Assembly: GCA_036490215.1 (NCBI GenBank)
Contig: DASXEH010000029.1
Coordinates: 25,117-89,116 of the forward strand
From: JASHSH01 sp036490215
Lineage (GTDB): Bacteria > Pseudomonadota > Alphaproteobacteria > Rhodospirillales > Magnetospirillaceae
Length of the DNA: 64,000 bases
Direction: 5' to 3'
The notes under the pieces were generated by a model. That model had not been told where the DNA came from. It did not search any database and saw only the letters and a list, made by a program, of their open reading frames with translations. The position numbers and the translations under genes are program-made. The number at the start of each line of letters is the position of its first letter. Position 1 is the first letter of the stretch. Positions 44,968 through 53,500 of this stretch are shown here, one piece after another.

Positions 44968-46575
44968 ATGAGCGCTCTCGACAAAGCGATTGTTAGGCAG
45001 CCGCGTCTTCCGCGTTTCCTATGTCACCTCTATCAACGTTTGAACCAACGGCGCCTCAACCTTGTGACTGGCGCGGGCATCTCGATCGACGCGGGTGTGC
45101 CTGACTGGCATGCCCTCCTTGATAGACTGGCCGCGAGCGAGGACACGCTTAAACATGATCTCACCCTGCATCGCGCGGCAGGTCTGAACCCCGAATATCT
45201 CGGCCAGATCATCTACCATCGATTAAAGAACAACTACTCGGAGATCGAGCCAGCTGATCTTCGGATCGCCACCGCAGAACATGGTTGGGGCAAAGCGATC
45301 CACGAGGCGATCTACCAACAGGTACCGCAGGATATTGCCGCTGTGGTCAAGGGCCACCCCTACTTGGCAGAATTGCGCGACCTTACACGCAAAGTACCGC
45401 TCGTTATCAATTTCAATTTTGACGATATTTTGGCTGATGCGATTGGTCACGAGATCAAGGCTGACCCAGCACACGGCAACGCCCTAAGCGTTACATGGCA
45501 ACCACCACTTACTGATCGACAGCAGTTGACGACAATTTATCACGTCAACGGCGTCCTTCCGCGCGTGAGCCTCAAAAAGCGCAGTCCCCAATTGATTTTC
45601 ACGGAAGATTCCTTTGCTGACGCCAGAGCGCGGTCTCCGGGTGTCAGCGCCGAATACCTTTTTTTACGTTTCGTTCAAAACACGATGCTGCTCCTAGGCC
45701 ATTCGCTCTCAGACAGCTCGCTAAAAAACTATCTGCGACTGAATCGCGATAAGAGCCCAGCCAATCACCACTACATGATCTTTTGGCTAAAGGAACCAAG
45801 CGATCTCTCAAAAGGACGTCAGCAGGACATTTTCGAGGCAAATCTCGAACTATATAATCTTGTTACGATTTTTCTGACATCGGCGGAGATCCGCGAATTT
45901 CTCAACCTTCTCAATCTAGATGATCGCCGCTTTAGCGAAGCATTAGATTCACTCGGCGACGCTCGCCTCTCTCGTTACCACTATTACATTGCTGGCCCTG
46001 TTGCCGCTGGCAAGTCCACTTTGCTGGAGCAACTTCGATGCTTCCAGACTCACGAGGAATGGACACGGCCGCCTCCTAGCGAAATGTATCTCGCGTCATC
46101 AAAAATTGATGCCGAACAACAAGCCACTATTGATAAATTTATCTACTCTGAACTGAAAGAGAAGAACAAGCGTATGCACAACGCTTCGATCGGCTTCCAC
46201 TTCATGGATCGTGCGCCACTCGACCTGTACGCCTTCTCAAAATCTCATGCGGAGAACAAAAAGAAGTCGGGCGAACTGCGTGAACTAGTTACGCGTGACC
46301 TCTCCCTGCAAAAGGGCGAAGTCCTATTCATTGAGGCGCCGCCGTCCGTGCTCGTGCAACGCAATTTGGCGCGCGGTCGCCCGCCTGACGACGCGGGGAA
46401 GGAAGAATATTTCGTCAATCAGACGGTTAATCTGAAAGACGTTTACAAGCCGCCGTTTGTGTTCTCTACCGGGTCCAACGACGCTGGCGACGTCGCCCGG
46501 CGCGTAGCGCGTCATGTATTATTCGACGACTATCAGCCGATTGATCTCGAAGCCATCATTAGCCGCTATGAATGA
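44968..46575 (+). CDS. SIR2-like domain fused to deoxynucleoside-kinase-like P-loop domain
   Basis: 535 residues, no signal or membrane segment. The N-terminal half is SIR2-like: GAGISIDAGVPDW (35-47), NFNFDD (148-153, with the catalytic-type Asn), YHVNG with His192 and GHSLSD (244-249), the motif order of defence SIR2 NADases such as ThsA. The C-terminal half has Walker A GPVAAGKS (about 343-350), the dNK-type DR pair at 414-415 (HFMDRAPLDLYAF) and a lid-like VLVQRNLARGRPPDD (about 460-475). Inference: nucleoside or nucleotide sensing drives NAD depletion. It overlaps the next gene by 8 bases. Confidence 0.75.
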   Translation: MSALDKAIVRQPRLPRFLCHLYQRLNQRRLNLVTGAGISIDAGVPDWHALLDRLAASEDTLKHDLTLHRAAGLNPEYLGQIIYHRLKNNYSEIEPADLRIATAEHGWGKAIHEAIYQQVPQDIAAVVKGHPYLAELRDLTRKVPLVINFNFDDILADAIGHEIKADPAHGNALSVTWQPPLTDRQQLTTIYHVNGVLPRVSLKKRSPQLIFTEDSFADARARSPGVSAEYLFLRFVQNTMLLLGHSLSDSSLKNYLRLNRDKSPANHHYMIFWLKEPSDLSKGRQQDIFEANLELYNLVTIFLTSAEIREFLNLLNLDDRRFSEALDSLGDARLSRYHYYIAGPVAAGKSTLLEQLRCFQTHEEWTRPPPSEMYLASSKIDAEQQATIDKFIYSELKEKNKRMHNASIGFHFMDRAPLDLYAFSKSHAENKKKSGELRELVTRDLSLQKGEVLFIEAPPSVLVQRNLARGRPPDDAGKEEYFVNQTVNLKDVYKPPFVFSTGSNDAGDVARRVARHVLFDDYQPIDLEAIISRYE

Positions 46576-47029
46576 CCGAAACACATATCGCGTCTATCTG
46601 GCGGCCCCCCTTTTCAACGACACAGAGCGCTCATTCAATGCGCGGCTCGCTGAATTAATAGCGCCGATGGCCGAAGTGTTCTTGCCGCAACGTGACGGTA
46701 TGTTGCTGCGGGAACTTCTCCGTGATGGGACACCTTGTCCGATTGCACGAACGCTCATCTTCGAGGCCGATATCAACGCTATCCGTCGTTGTGATTGCGT
46801 TGTAGCAGTCCTCGACGGGCGCACCGTCGATGAGGGCGTCGCATTCGAGATCGGCTTTGCACGAGCCCTCGATAAGCTCTGTGTCGGACTCAAAACCGAC
46901 GATCGTGTGCTGTTGAAGTCAGGTGATAACCCGATGATAGTTGCCGGCTGCCATGAAATCGTTGGCAGTATGCTTGAACTCACGGACGCTCTGAGGAGCA
47001 GGCTTTCGTCAGTTCGCTGCGTCGGCTAA
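46568..47029 (+). CDS. Nucleoside 2-deoxyribosyltransferase family protein
   Basis: A 153-residue enzyme of the NDT family, which cleaves or transfers the deoxyribosyl bond of nucleosides. YLAAPLFND lies near residues 10-18; Asp68, Asp83, Asp88 and Glu94 lie in DCVVAVLDGRTVDEGVAFEIGFA. The Asp88-Glu94 spacing matches the catalytic Asp92-Glu98 of the Lactobacillus enzyme. Its ATG lies inside the end of the SIR2 gene (8-base overlap), so the two are translated together. In the cassette it could make or clear a nucleotide signal. It ends 38 bases from the guaA stop, the genes converging. Confidence 0.78.
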   Translation: MNDRNTYRVYLAAPLFNDTERSFNARLAELIAPMAEVFLPQRDGMLLRELLRDGTPCPIARTLIFEADINAIRRCDCVVAVLDGRTVDEGVAFEIGFARALDKLCVGLKTDDRVLLKSGDNPMIVAGCHEIVGSMLELTDALRSRLSSVRCVG

Positions 47030-47067
47030 CTTGTCGAGCATACTGGCGCTTCACTCGCCCATCCCCC

Positions 47068-48627
47068 TCACTCCCACTCGATCGTCCCCGGCGGCTTGCT
47101 CGTCACATCATAGGTCACGCGGTTGATGCCGCGCACTTCGTTGATGATGCGGTTGGCGATGCGGCCCAGCAGGTCGTGCGGCAGCGGGTAGAAATCGGCG
47201 GTCATGCCGTCGGTCGAGGTCACCGCACGAATGGCACAGGCGTAATCGTAGGAGCGCGCGTCGCCCATCACGCCCACCGTGCGCACCGGCAACAGCACCA
47301 CGAAGGCCTGCCAGATCGCGTCGTACAGGCCGGCGTTGCGCAGCTCGTCGAGATAGACCGCGTCGGCGTTGCGCAGAATGTCGAGCCTCTCGCGCGTGAT
47401 CTCCTGGCCGGGGATGCGGATGGCCAGGCCCGGCCCGGGGAACGGGTGGCGGCCCACCATCGTGTCGGGCAGGCCCAGCTCGCGGCCCAGCACCCGCACC
47501 TCGTCCTTGAACAAGTCGCGCAGCGGCTCGACCAGGCCCATGTTCATGCGCTCGGGCAGGCCGCCGACATTGTGATGCGACTTGATGGTCACCGAGGGCC
47601 CGCCGATCACGCTCACCGACTCGATCACGTCGGGATAGAGCGTGCCCTGGGCCAGAAAGTCGGCGCCGCCGATTTTCTTCGCCTCGGTCTCGAACACGTC
47701 GATGAAGGTGGCGCCGATGATCTTGCGCTTCTCCTCGGGGTCGGTCTTGCCGGCCAGCTTGCCGAGGAACAGGTCCGACGCGTCGCTGTGGATGAGGTGG
47801 ATGTTGAAGCGGTCGCGAAACACCGAGACCACCTGCTCCGACTCGCCCTTGCGCATCAGCCCGTGATCGACATAGACGCAGGTGAGCTGATCGCCGATCG
47901 CCTCATGCACCAGCGCGGCCACCACGGAGGAATCGACGCCGCCCGATAGGCCGCAGATCACTTTCTTCTTGCCCACCTGATCGCGGATCGCCTTGATCGC
48001 CTGCGCCTTGAAGGCGGCCATGGTCCAGTCGCCCTTGCAGCCGGCGACGCCGTGGGTGAAGTTCTTCAGCAGCTGCGCGCCATGCGGCGTGTGCACCACC
48101 TCGGGATGAAACTGCACGGCATAGATGCGGCGCTTGTCGTCGGCGATGGCGGCGAAGGGCGCACCCTCGGAAATGCCCACCGCGCGGAAGCCGGGCGGCA
48201 GTTTGGTGACGCGGTCGCCATGGCTCATCCACACCTGCTCGCGCTGGCCGATGCTCCACACGCCATGGAACAGCGCGCAGTCATCGGTTACGTCGACGAA
48301 GGCGCGGCCGAATTCGCGCTGGTCGCCGGGATCGACCTGGCCGCCGAGCTGGGCGCACAGCGCCTGCTGGCCATAGCAGATGCCGAGGATGGGCAGGCCA
48401 GCGGTAAGAACTGCGTCGGGGATGCGCGGGCTGTCGGTCTCGGTGACCGAGGCCGGGCCGCCGGAGAGGATCACGGCTTTGGGGCCGAACGCCTTCAGGC
48501 TGGCGCCATCGACCTTGTTGAACGGGTGGATCTCGCAATAGACGCCGCTTTCCCGCAGACGGCGGGCGATCAGCTGGGTGACCTGGGAACCGAAATCGAT
48601 GATGAGCACGCGATCGGTCATAGGCAC
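47068..48627 (-). CDS. guaA: GMP synthase (glutamine-hydrolysing)
   Basis: Converts XMP to GMP with glutamine and ATP. The 519-residue protein has an N-terminal class I glutamine amidotransferase domain with the catalytic Cys in ILGICYGQQALC and the His/Glu of QFHPEV. The ATP pyrophosphatase domain has GLSGGVDSSVVAALV, and the dimerisation domain ends DVTSKPPGTIEWE. The 3' end is full length and faces the accessory cassette. A diverged copy of this end lies at 38983, supporting insertion of foreign DNA here. Confidence 0.98.
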   Translation of the reverse strand: MPMTDRVLIIDFGSQVTQLIARRLRESGVYCEIHPFNKVDGASLKAFGPKAVILSGGPASVTETDSPRIPDAVLTAGLPILGICYGQQALCAQLGGQVDPGDQREFGRAFVDVTDDCALFHGVWSIGQREQVWMSHGDRVTKLPPGFRAVGISEGAPFAAIADDKRRIYAVQFHPEVVHTPHGAQLLKNFTHGVAGCKGDWTMAAFKAQAIKAIRDQVGKKKVICGLSGGVDSSVVAALVHEAIGDQLTCVYVDHGLMRKGESEQVVSVFRDRFNIHLIHSDASDLFLGKLAGKTDPEEKRKIIGATFIDVFETEAKKIGGADFLAQGTLYPDVIESVSVIGGPSVTIKSHHNVGGLPERMNMGLVEPLRDLFKDEVRVLGRELGLPDTMVGRHPFPGPGLAIRIPGQEITRERLDILRNADAVYLDELRNAGLYDAIWQAFVVLLPVRTVGVMGDARSYDYACAIRAVTSTDGMTADFYPLPHDLLGRIANRIINEVRGINRVTYDVTSKPPGTIEWE

Positions 48628-48786
48628 CCTTTCAGCCGGAAAGGCCGGACATTAACCAAGCCCCCGCCCAGCAACAAGGCGCGCCTTCCACACGGCCGGG
48701 TTGCTTGTGGCATGGGGCAGAGAATGGTAAACGGCACTGTTTCAATTTCCCATTCTCCCTATCCCACAGCAAAGGACGCCGTACCG

Positions 48787-49263
48787 ATGAGCAACGGTTC
48801 CCAACCCAAGCTGCTGATTCCGGCCCTGAATCCGATCTATACCGCGCTAAACCCCCTCCTCGACCCGCTGCTCCGCATCATCACCGGCCTTTGGCTGATC
48901 CCCCATGGCGCCCAGAAGTTATTCGGCTGGAATGCCGGCCCGAATCAACCGGTTGGCTTCGACGCCCTGAGCCAGGCGTTTGAGAAATACCTGCATCTCC
49001 CCGGCGTGTTCGGGCCGCTGGCGGCCTTGATTGAATTCGTCGGCGGCATACTTCTTGTCCTCGGCCTGCTGACCCGCCCGGCGGCAACGATCGTGTTCGT
49101 CGAATTGCTGATCGCCTTCATCACAGTCCATCTGCCCAACGGCTTCTTCGCCGATGCGCATGGTTTCGAATATGTGCTGATGTGGACGGCATTGGCTGGC
49201 GTGGTGGCAGTGCGTGGCGGTGGCCGGTTCTCGGTCGACGCCCTGATTGGCCGCGAGTTTTAA
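48787..49263 (+). CDS. DoxX family inner-membrane protein
   Basis: A 158-residue membrane protein with four hydrophobic segments. IITGLWLIPHGAQKLFGWNAGP is the DoxX N-terminal signature. PLAALIEFVGGILLVLGLLTRPAATIVFVELLIAF spans the middle helices, and YVLMWTALAGVVAVRGGG is the last. DoxX proteins take part in thiol or respiratory redox processes; this one's partner is unknown. AAGGA precedes the ATG at 48787. It is divergent from guaA and 26 bases upstream of the pirin gene, and probably cotranscribed with it. Confidence 0.88.
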   Translation: MSNGSQPKLLIPALNPIYTALNPLLDPLLRIITGLWLIPHGAQKLFGWNAGPNQPVGFDALSQAFEKYLHLPGVFGPLAALIEFVGGILLVLGLLTRPAATIVFVELLIAFITVHLPNGFFADAHGFEYVLMWTALAGVVAVRGGGRFSVDALIGREF

Positions 49264-49289
49264 GAGCGAGAGGCGAAGGAGAGACTGCG

Positions 49290-49991
49290 ATGACCGTTTA
49301 CGTATTACCCTCCGATGCGCGGGGTTCGGCCAATCATGGTTGGCTGCAATCGCATCACAGCTTCTCCTTCGCCGATTTCTACAATCCGAAGCAGATGGGC
49401 TATCGCTGGCTGCGCGTGATCAACGAAGACACGGTGCAAGGCGGCGGCGGTTTCCCCACCCATCCGCATAAGGATATGGAGATCGTCACCTACATCGTCT
49501 CCGGCGCGCTCGAACATAAGGACAGCACCGGCGGCCATTCGATCATCAAGCGCGGCGAAGTGCAGCGCATGACGGCCGGCACCGGCGTGCGCCACAGCGA
49601 GTTCAACGCCTCGCAGACCGAGGCGGTGAAGCTGTTGCAGATCTGGCTGCTGCCGGCTGAACGCGACCTGACGCCGGGTTATGAGCAGAAGCTGTTCGAT
49701 GAGGCAGACAAGCACAACCAGCTGCGCCTTGTGGTCTCGCCCGATGGCCGCGATGGCTCGCTGACGATCCATCAAGACGTCAGCCTCTATGCCTCGATGC
49801 TCGACGAAGGCAAGTCGGTCGAGCTCGACATGGCCAAAGAGCGCGGCGCCTGGGTGCAGGTGATTTCCGGTACGCTCTCGGTGAACGGCCAGGAGATCGC
49901 GGAAGGCGACGGCGCGGCGATCGAGGAAGCCGAGAAGCTGACGATCACCGCGACCAAGCCGAGCGAATTCATCCTATTCGACCTGAGCTGA
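49290..49991 (+). CDS. Pirin family protein, YhhW-like quercetinase (second)
   Basis: A 233-residue bicupin. The first cupin has HHSFSFADFYNPKQMGYRWLRVINED, then FPTHPHKDMEIVTYIVSGALEHKDS with the metal-binding histidines, and GVRHSEFN. It matches E. coli YhhW, which degrades quercetin in vitro. It is the second pirin in the window and only distantly alike to the one at 26356. The neighbouring DoxX gene and OYE-type flavoenzyme form a small redox/detoxification cluster with it. Confidence 0.9.
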   Translation: MTVYVLPSDARGSANHGWLQSHHSFSFADFYNPKQMGYRWLRVINEDTVQGGGGFPTHPHKDMEIVTYIVSGALEHKDSTGGHSIIKRGEVQRMTAGTGVRHSEFNASQTEAVKLLQIWLLPAERDLTPGYEQKLFDEADKHNQLRLVVSPDGRDGSLTIHQDVSLYASMLDEGKSVELDMAKERGAWVQVISGTLSVNGQEIAEGDGAAIEEAEKLTITATKPSEFILFDLS

Positions 49992-50017
49992 CATTCCAGA
50001 CATCGACGGAGACGAGT

Positions 50018-51139
50018 ATGAGCAACGCGGTGCCGCTGTTCGAGCCGATCACCCTGCGCGGGCTGACCCTGCCCAATCGCATCGTGGTGGCGCCCATGTG
50101 CCAATACAGCGCCGTGGACGGCTCACCCAATGCTTGGCACGCCCAGCATCTTGGCGGTCTGGCCGCATCGGGCCCGGGTCTGGTGGTGATCGAGGCAACC
50201 GGCGTCGAAGCCATTGGCCGCATCACACCCGGCTGCACCGGCATTTATTCCGATGCCAACGAGGCCGCGTTCAAGACGCTGCTCGCCGGTATCCGCGCGG
50301 TCGCGCCGACCACCAAAATCGGCATTCAGATCGCCCATGCCGGCCGCAAAGCGTCGGTGCATCGGCCCTGGGAAGGCGGCCATCCGCTGACTGAAACCGA
50401 AGGTGCTTGGCAGACCGTATCGGCCTCCGACATCCCCTTCGGCGATTGGCACACGCCGCGCGCCGCCACCGCCGAAGACATGGCGCGGATCAAAGCGGCC
50501 TTCGTCTCGGCAGCGCAGCGCGCCCAGCGGCTGGGTTTCGATTCGCTTGAAGTCCATTCCGCACATGGCTATCTGCTGCACGAATTCCTGTCGCCGCTCA
50601 GCAACAAGCGGACCGACAATTACGGCGGCTCGTTCGAGAACCGCACCCGTTTCCCGCTCGAAGTCATCAAGGCCGTGCGCGCGGTGTGGCCAGCCGACAA
50701 GCCACTCGGCATGCGCATCAGTTCTACGGATTGGGCCGATGGTGGCTGGACCATCGACGAAGCGGTGCGCTATGTGGCCGCGGCCAAGGCCGAGGGTATC
50801 GATTTCTGCTGCGCCTCCTCAGGCGGCCTCACACCAGCGCAGAAGGTAGCGCTGGGCCCCAGCTATCAGGTGCAGTTTGCCGAACGCATCAAGCGCGAGA
50901 CCAATATCCCCACCCGTGCTGTCGGCATGATCGTCGATCCGAGACAGGCCAATGAGATCGTGGCCTCGGGCAAAGCCGACATGATCGCGCTGGCCCGCAC
51001 GCTCCTCGACGATCCGCGCTGGGTTTGGCATGCGGCCGACGCGCTGGGCGTTAAGGTCAACGTGCTTGGGCAATACGCGATGGCGCGCACACCCACTTGG
51101 TTGGGTGTGAAGCAGCAGCTGCGGCCGGCCGCGGAGTGA
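50018..51139 (+). CDS. Old yellow enzyme, YqjM-like NADH:flavin oxidoreductase
   Basis: A 373-residue FMN-dependent ene-reductase that reduces activated double bonds. Signatures are LFEPITLRGLTLPNRIVVAPMCQYSA at the start, the HAGRKAS motif, FDSLEVHSAHGYLLHEFLSPLSNKRTDNYGGSFENRTRF (given in parts) with the His-Ala-His of the active site, and the FMN-binding VGMIVDPRQANEIVASGKADMIALARTLL. It is YqjM/thermophilic-type in length. 26 bases separate it from the pirin gene. Confidence 0.93.
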   Translation: MSNAVPLFEPITLRGLTLPNRIVVAPMCQYSAVDGSPNAWHAQHLGGLAASGPGLVVIEATGVEAIGRITPGCTGIYSDANEAAFKTLLAGIRAVAPTTKIGIQIAHAGRKASVHRPWEGGHPLTETEGAWQTVSASDIPFGDWHTPRAATAEDMARIKAAFVSAAQRAQRLGFDSLEVHSAHGYLLHEFLSPLSNKRTDNYGGSFENRTRFPLEVIKAVRAVWPADKPLGMRISSTDWADGGWTIDEAVRYVAAAKAEGIDFCCASSGGLTPAQKVALGPSYQVQFAERIKRETNIPTRAVGMIVDPRQANEIVASGKADMIALARTLLDDPRWVWHAADALGVKVNVLGQYAMARTPTWLGVKQQLRPAAE

Positions 51140-51152
51140 TCAGTCGCGCTAA

Positions 51153-51644
51153 TTAGTCGTTAGGGCCGCGACGCTTGAGATCGGTATAGGGCGTGCCGTC
51201 GCGATGCGTATACATCGCCGGCTTGCCGAACGGCGGCATCGCCATGTCGATATCGGGATAATGCGCGCCGTCTTCGGCGATACGGCTGCCGATTTCGAGC
51301 GCCACAACGTCGCCTGTTGACCGGTTCTGCAGGCAGTGGCCATTGCCGTCACCCGCTTTGAACCCGGCTGCATCGCCCGCGCGCAAGACCTCCTCGCCTT
51401 CGTCAGTGACCAGCACCGCCTCGCCCGAGAGGATGTAGACGAATTCGTCGGTATGCGTGTGCCAATGGCGCTGGCTCGACCATGCGCCCGGCGGCAGCCG
51501 CAGCAGATTGACGCCGAATTGTGTCAGCCCGGCTTGGTCACCCAGCTTCTTTCTCTCGCGTGCGCGGCAGGGTTGATCATAAGGCGTCGGGTAAATCGTT
51601 CCGATATTGGCCGCGATGACTGACGGGTCGATGCGCTTGGTCAT
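51153..51644 (-). CDS. Cupin-domain protein
   Basis: A 163-residue single-cupin protein. LTQFGVNLLRLPPGAWSSQRHWHTHTDEFVYILSGEAVLVTDEGEEVLRAGDAAGF contains the metal-binding His residues of cupin motif 1 (HWHTHTDEF) and the glycine-rich motif. Members of this family are uncharacterised; metal binding is likely from sequence. It converges on the OYE gene, 13 bases away, and is not obviously linked to it. Confidence 0.85.
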   Translation of the reverse strand: MTKRIDPSVIAANIGTIYPTPYDQPCRARERKKLGDQAGLTQFGVNLLRLPPGAWSSQRHWHTHTDEFVYILSGEAVLVTDEGEEVLRAGDAAGFKAGDGNGHCLQNRSTGDVVALEIGSRIAEDGAHYPDIDMAMPPFGKPAMYTHRDGTPYTDLKRRGPND

Positions 51645-51751
51645 GGTACCCTCGTTTTCCGCACTGCGTCACGCTAGCGAAAATTCGGCTTCATGGCGAT
51701 GAGCCAGCGGTGGTTTAATTGCTCCTCCCTGGTCCGGCCGATGGTGTTGCC

Positions 51752-52543
51752 ATGACCGATTTGTCTTCGCCGCCGATATTGCTGCGCTCATCCGAGGGCG
51801 GTGTGTTGACGCTGACGCTCAACCGCCCGCAGGCGCGCAATGCGCTCTCGATGGCGCTGATGGGTGCGTTGATCGCCGCGTTGAAAGACGTGGCCAACGA
51901 TCCGTCGATCCATGTCGTGGTGTTGGCCGGTGCCAGACCGGCCTTTTGCGCTGGGCACGATCTCAAAGAGATGCGCGCCGATCCGCGCCGTGAAGCCTAT
52001 GAGGCCGTCTTCGCACGCTGCTCGGAATTGATGACCACCATTGTGCGTTTGCCGAAGCCCGTCATCGCGCGAGTCCATGGCGTGGCCACCGCCGCCGGTT
52101 GCCAACTCGTTGCCAGTTGCGATCTCGCCATCGCGTCGACCGAGGCCAAGTTCGCGACGCCGGGCGTCAATATCGGCCTGTTCTGCTCGACGCCGATGGT
52201 GGCGCTCAGCCGTGCTGTCGGCCGCAAGGCCTCGATGGAGATGTTGCTGACCGGTGATTTGATCGGTGCCGAAGATGCGGTGCGAATCGGCATGATCAAC
52301 CGCGCGGTCGCGCCGGATCGCCTCGACGCGGAAGTCGCCGCATTGGCCGGCCAGATCGCGTCGAAATCGCCCCTCGTGCTGAAGATCGGCAAGGAAGCCT
52401 TCTATCGTCAGGCCGAAATGACGCTCGACGATGCCTATGCCTACACGTCGCAGGTGATGACAACCAACATGCTGGCGCAAGACGCCGCCGAAGGCATCGA
52501 CGCCTTCCTGCAGAAGCGTCCGCCGAATTGGAAAGGCTGCTGA
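51752..52543 (+). CDS. Enoyl-CoA hydratase/isomerase family protein
   Basis: A 263-residue crotonase-fold enzyme. The first oxyanion-hole motif is GARPAFCAGHDLKEM and the second is IARVHGVATAAGCQLVASCDLAIAS. Residues normally occupied by the hydratase Glu pair are not clearly in place (the segment reads EAKFATPGVNIGLFCS), so it may be an isomerase or other crotonase. The ATG at 51752 is preferred; the frame is open from a TTG upstream. It ends 1 base before the LOG gene stop on the other strand. Confidence 0.88.
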   Translation: MTDLSSPPILLRSSEGGVLTLTLNRPQARNALSMALMGALIAALKDVANDPSIHVVVLAGARPAFCAGHDLKEMRADPRREAYEAVFARCSELMTTIVRLPKPVIARVHGVATAAGCQLVASCDLAIASTEAKFATPGVNIGLFCSTPMVALSRAVGRKASMEMLLTGDLIGAEDAVRIGMINRAVAPDRLDAEVAALAGQIASKSPLVLKIGKEAFYRQAEMTLDDAYAYTSQVMTTNMLAQDAAEGIDAFLQKRPPNWKGC

Positions 52544-52544
52544 C

Positions 52545-53441
52545 TCAGGCCGGCTTGCCGTCCTTCACTTTCCAATAGTCGGCGATGATCGCCCAAGCTT
52601 CATCGGCGGTTTCGACATATTGGAAGAGATCGGGATCGCTCTCCGAAACCAAACCGTCTTCAACCAGAAGCGGCAGATTGATCGCCTGATTCCAGAATTC
52701 GCGCCCGAAGAGAATGAACGGGATGCGCTCGATCTTGCCGGTCTGCATCAGGGTCGCGGCCTCGAACATCTCGTCCATCGTGCCGAAGCCGCCGGGGAAG
52801 AAGATCAGCGCCTTCGCCCGCTGCAGGAAGTGCATCTTGCGGATCGCGAAGTAGTGAAAGCGGAAGCAGAGTTCGGGCGTGATGTAGGGATTCGGCGCTT
52901 GCTCATGCGGCAGCACGATGTTGAGACCGATCGACTTCGCGCCAGCTTCACTCGCGCCGCGATTCGCGGCTTCCATGATTCCTGGACCTCCGCCAGTCAG
53001 CACCACGAAGTCACAGACCTCGGGGCCGACGCAGGTCGAAGAAACAAGTTCGGCCAACCGCCGCGCTTCTTCATAGTAACGCGCATTGGCCAGCATGCGG
53101 CGCGCGCGGCCAAGTTGCTTGGAAAGTGCGGCATCGCGTGGATTGGCATGAGCTGCCGCTTCGACCTCATCCAGCGCTTTCTGCGCGGTCTCGTGATCGA
53201 GAATGCGGGCGCTGCCGAACACGGCGATGGTTGAACGCACGCCCTGTTCGCGCAAAAGCAGATCGGGCTTCAGCAATTCGAGTTGCAGGCGAACCGGGCG
53301 CAAGTCCTCACGCACGAGAAAGTCAGGATCGGCGAAAGCCAGCTTGTAGGTCGGCGAAAGCGACTGCGCATTTTCCTTGGGTGCTGCGCGCTCTTTGTCT
53401 TCGCGCGCGGACGGGAACGGGCTTTGGTCTTCGGGACTCAT
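52545..53441 (-). CDS. LOG-family protein (TIGR00730, lysine decarboxylase-like fold)
   Basis: A 298-residue Rossmann-like protein. The family motif is FFPGGFGTMDEMFEAATL, preceded by FVVLTGGGPGIMEAANRGASEAGAKSIGL. Characterised LOG proteins are cytokinin-riboside 5'-monophosphate phosphoribohydrolases, releasing free base from AMP-like nucleotides; bacterial members of this length (with an extended N-terminus) may act on other nucleotides. It stands alone, between the enoyl-CoA hydratase and TPR-glycosyltransferase genes. Confidence 0.88.
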   Translation of the reverse strand: MSPEDQSPFPSAREDKERAAPKENAQSLSPTYKLAFADPDFLVREDLRPVRLQLELLKPDLLLREQGVRSTIAVFGSARILDHETAQKALDEVEAAAHANPRDAALSKQLGRARRMLANARYYEEARRLAELVSSTCVGPEVCDFVVLTGGGPGIMEAANRGASEAGAKSIGLNIVLPHEQAPNPYITPELCFRFHYFAIRKMHFLQRAKALIFFPGGFGTMDEMFEAATLMQTGKIERIPFILFGREFWNQAINLPLLVEDGLVSESDPDLFQYVETADEAWAIIADYWKVKDGKPA

Positions 53442-53500
53442 TGGGGCCTCGATATTGCTTCGCCCCGGGAATAGCCCCGTTGCGGACTCTTGTCGCTGCT

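Noticed and set aside
47176..47949. An open frame opposite guaA
   Set aside because: guaA is firmly identified and this frame has no ribosome site or domain.
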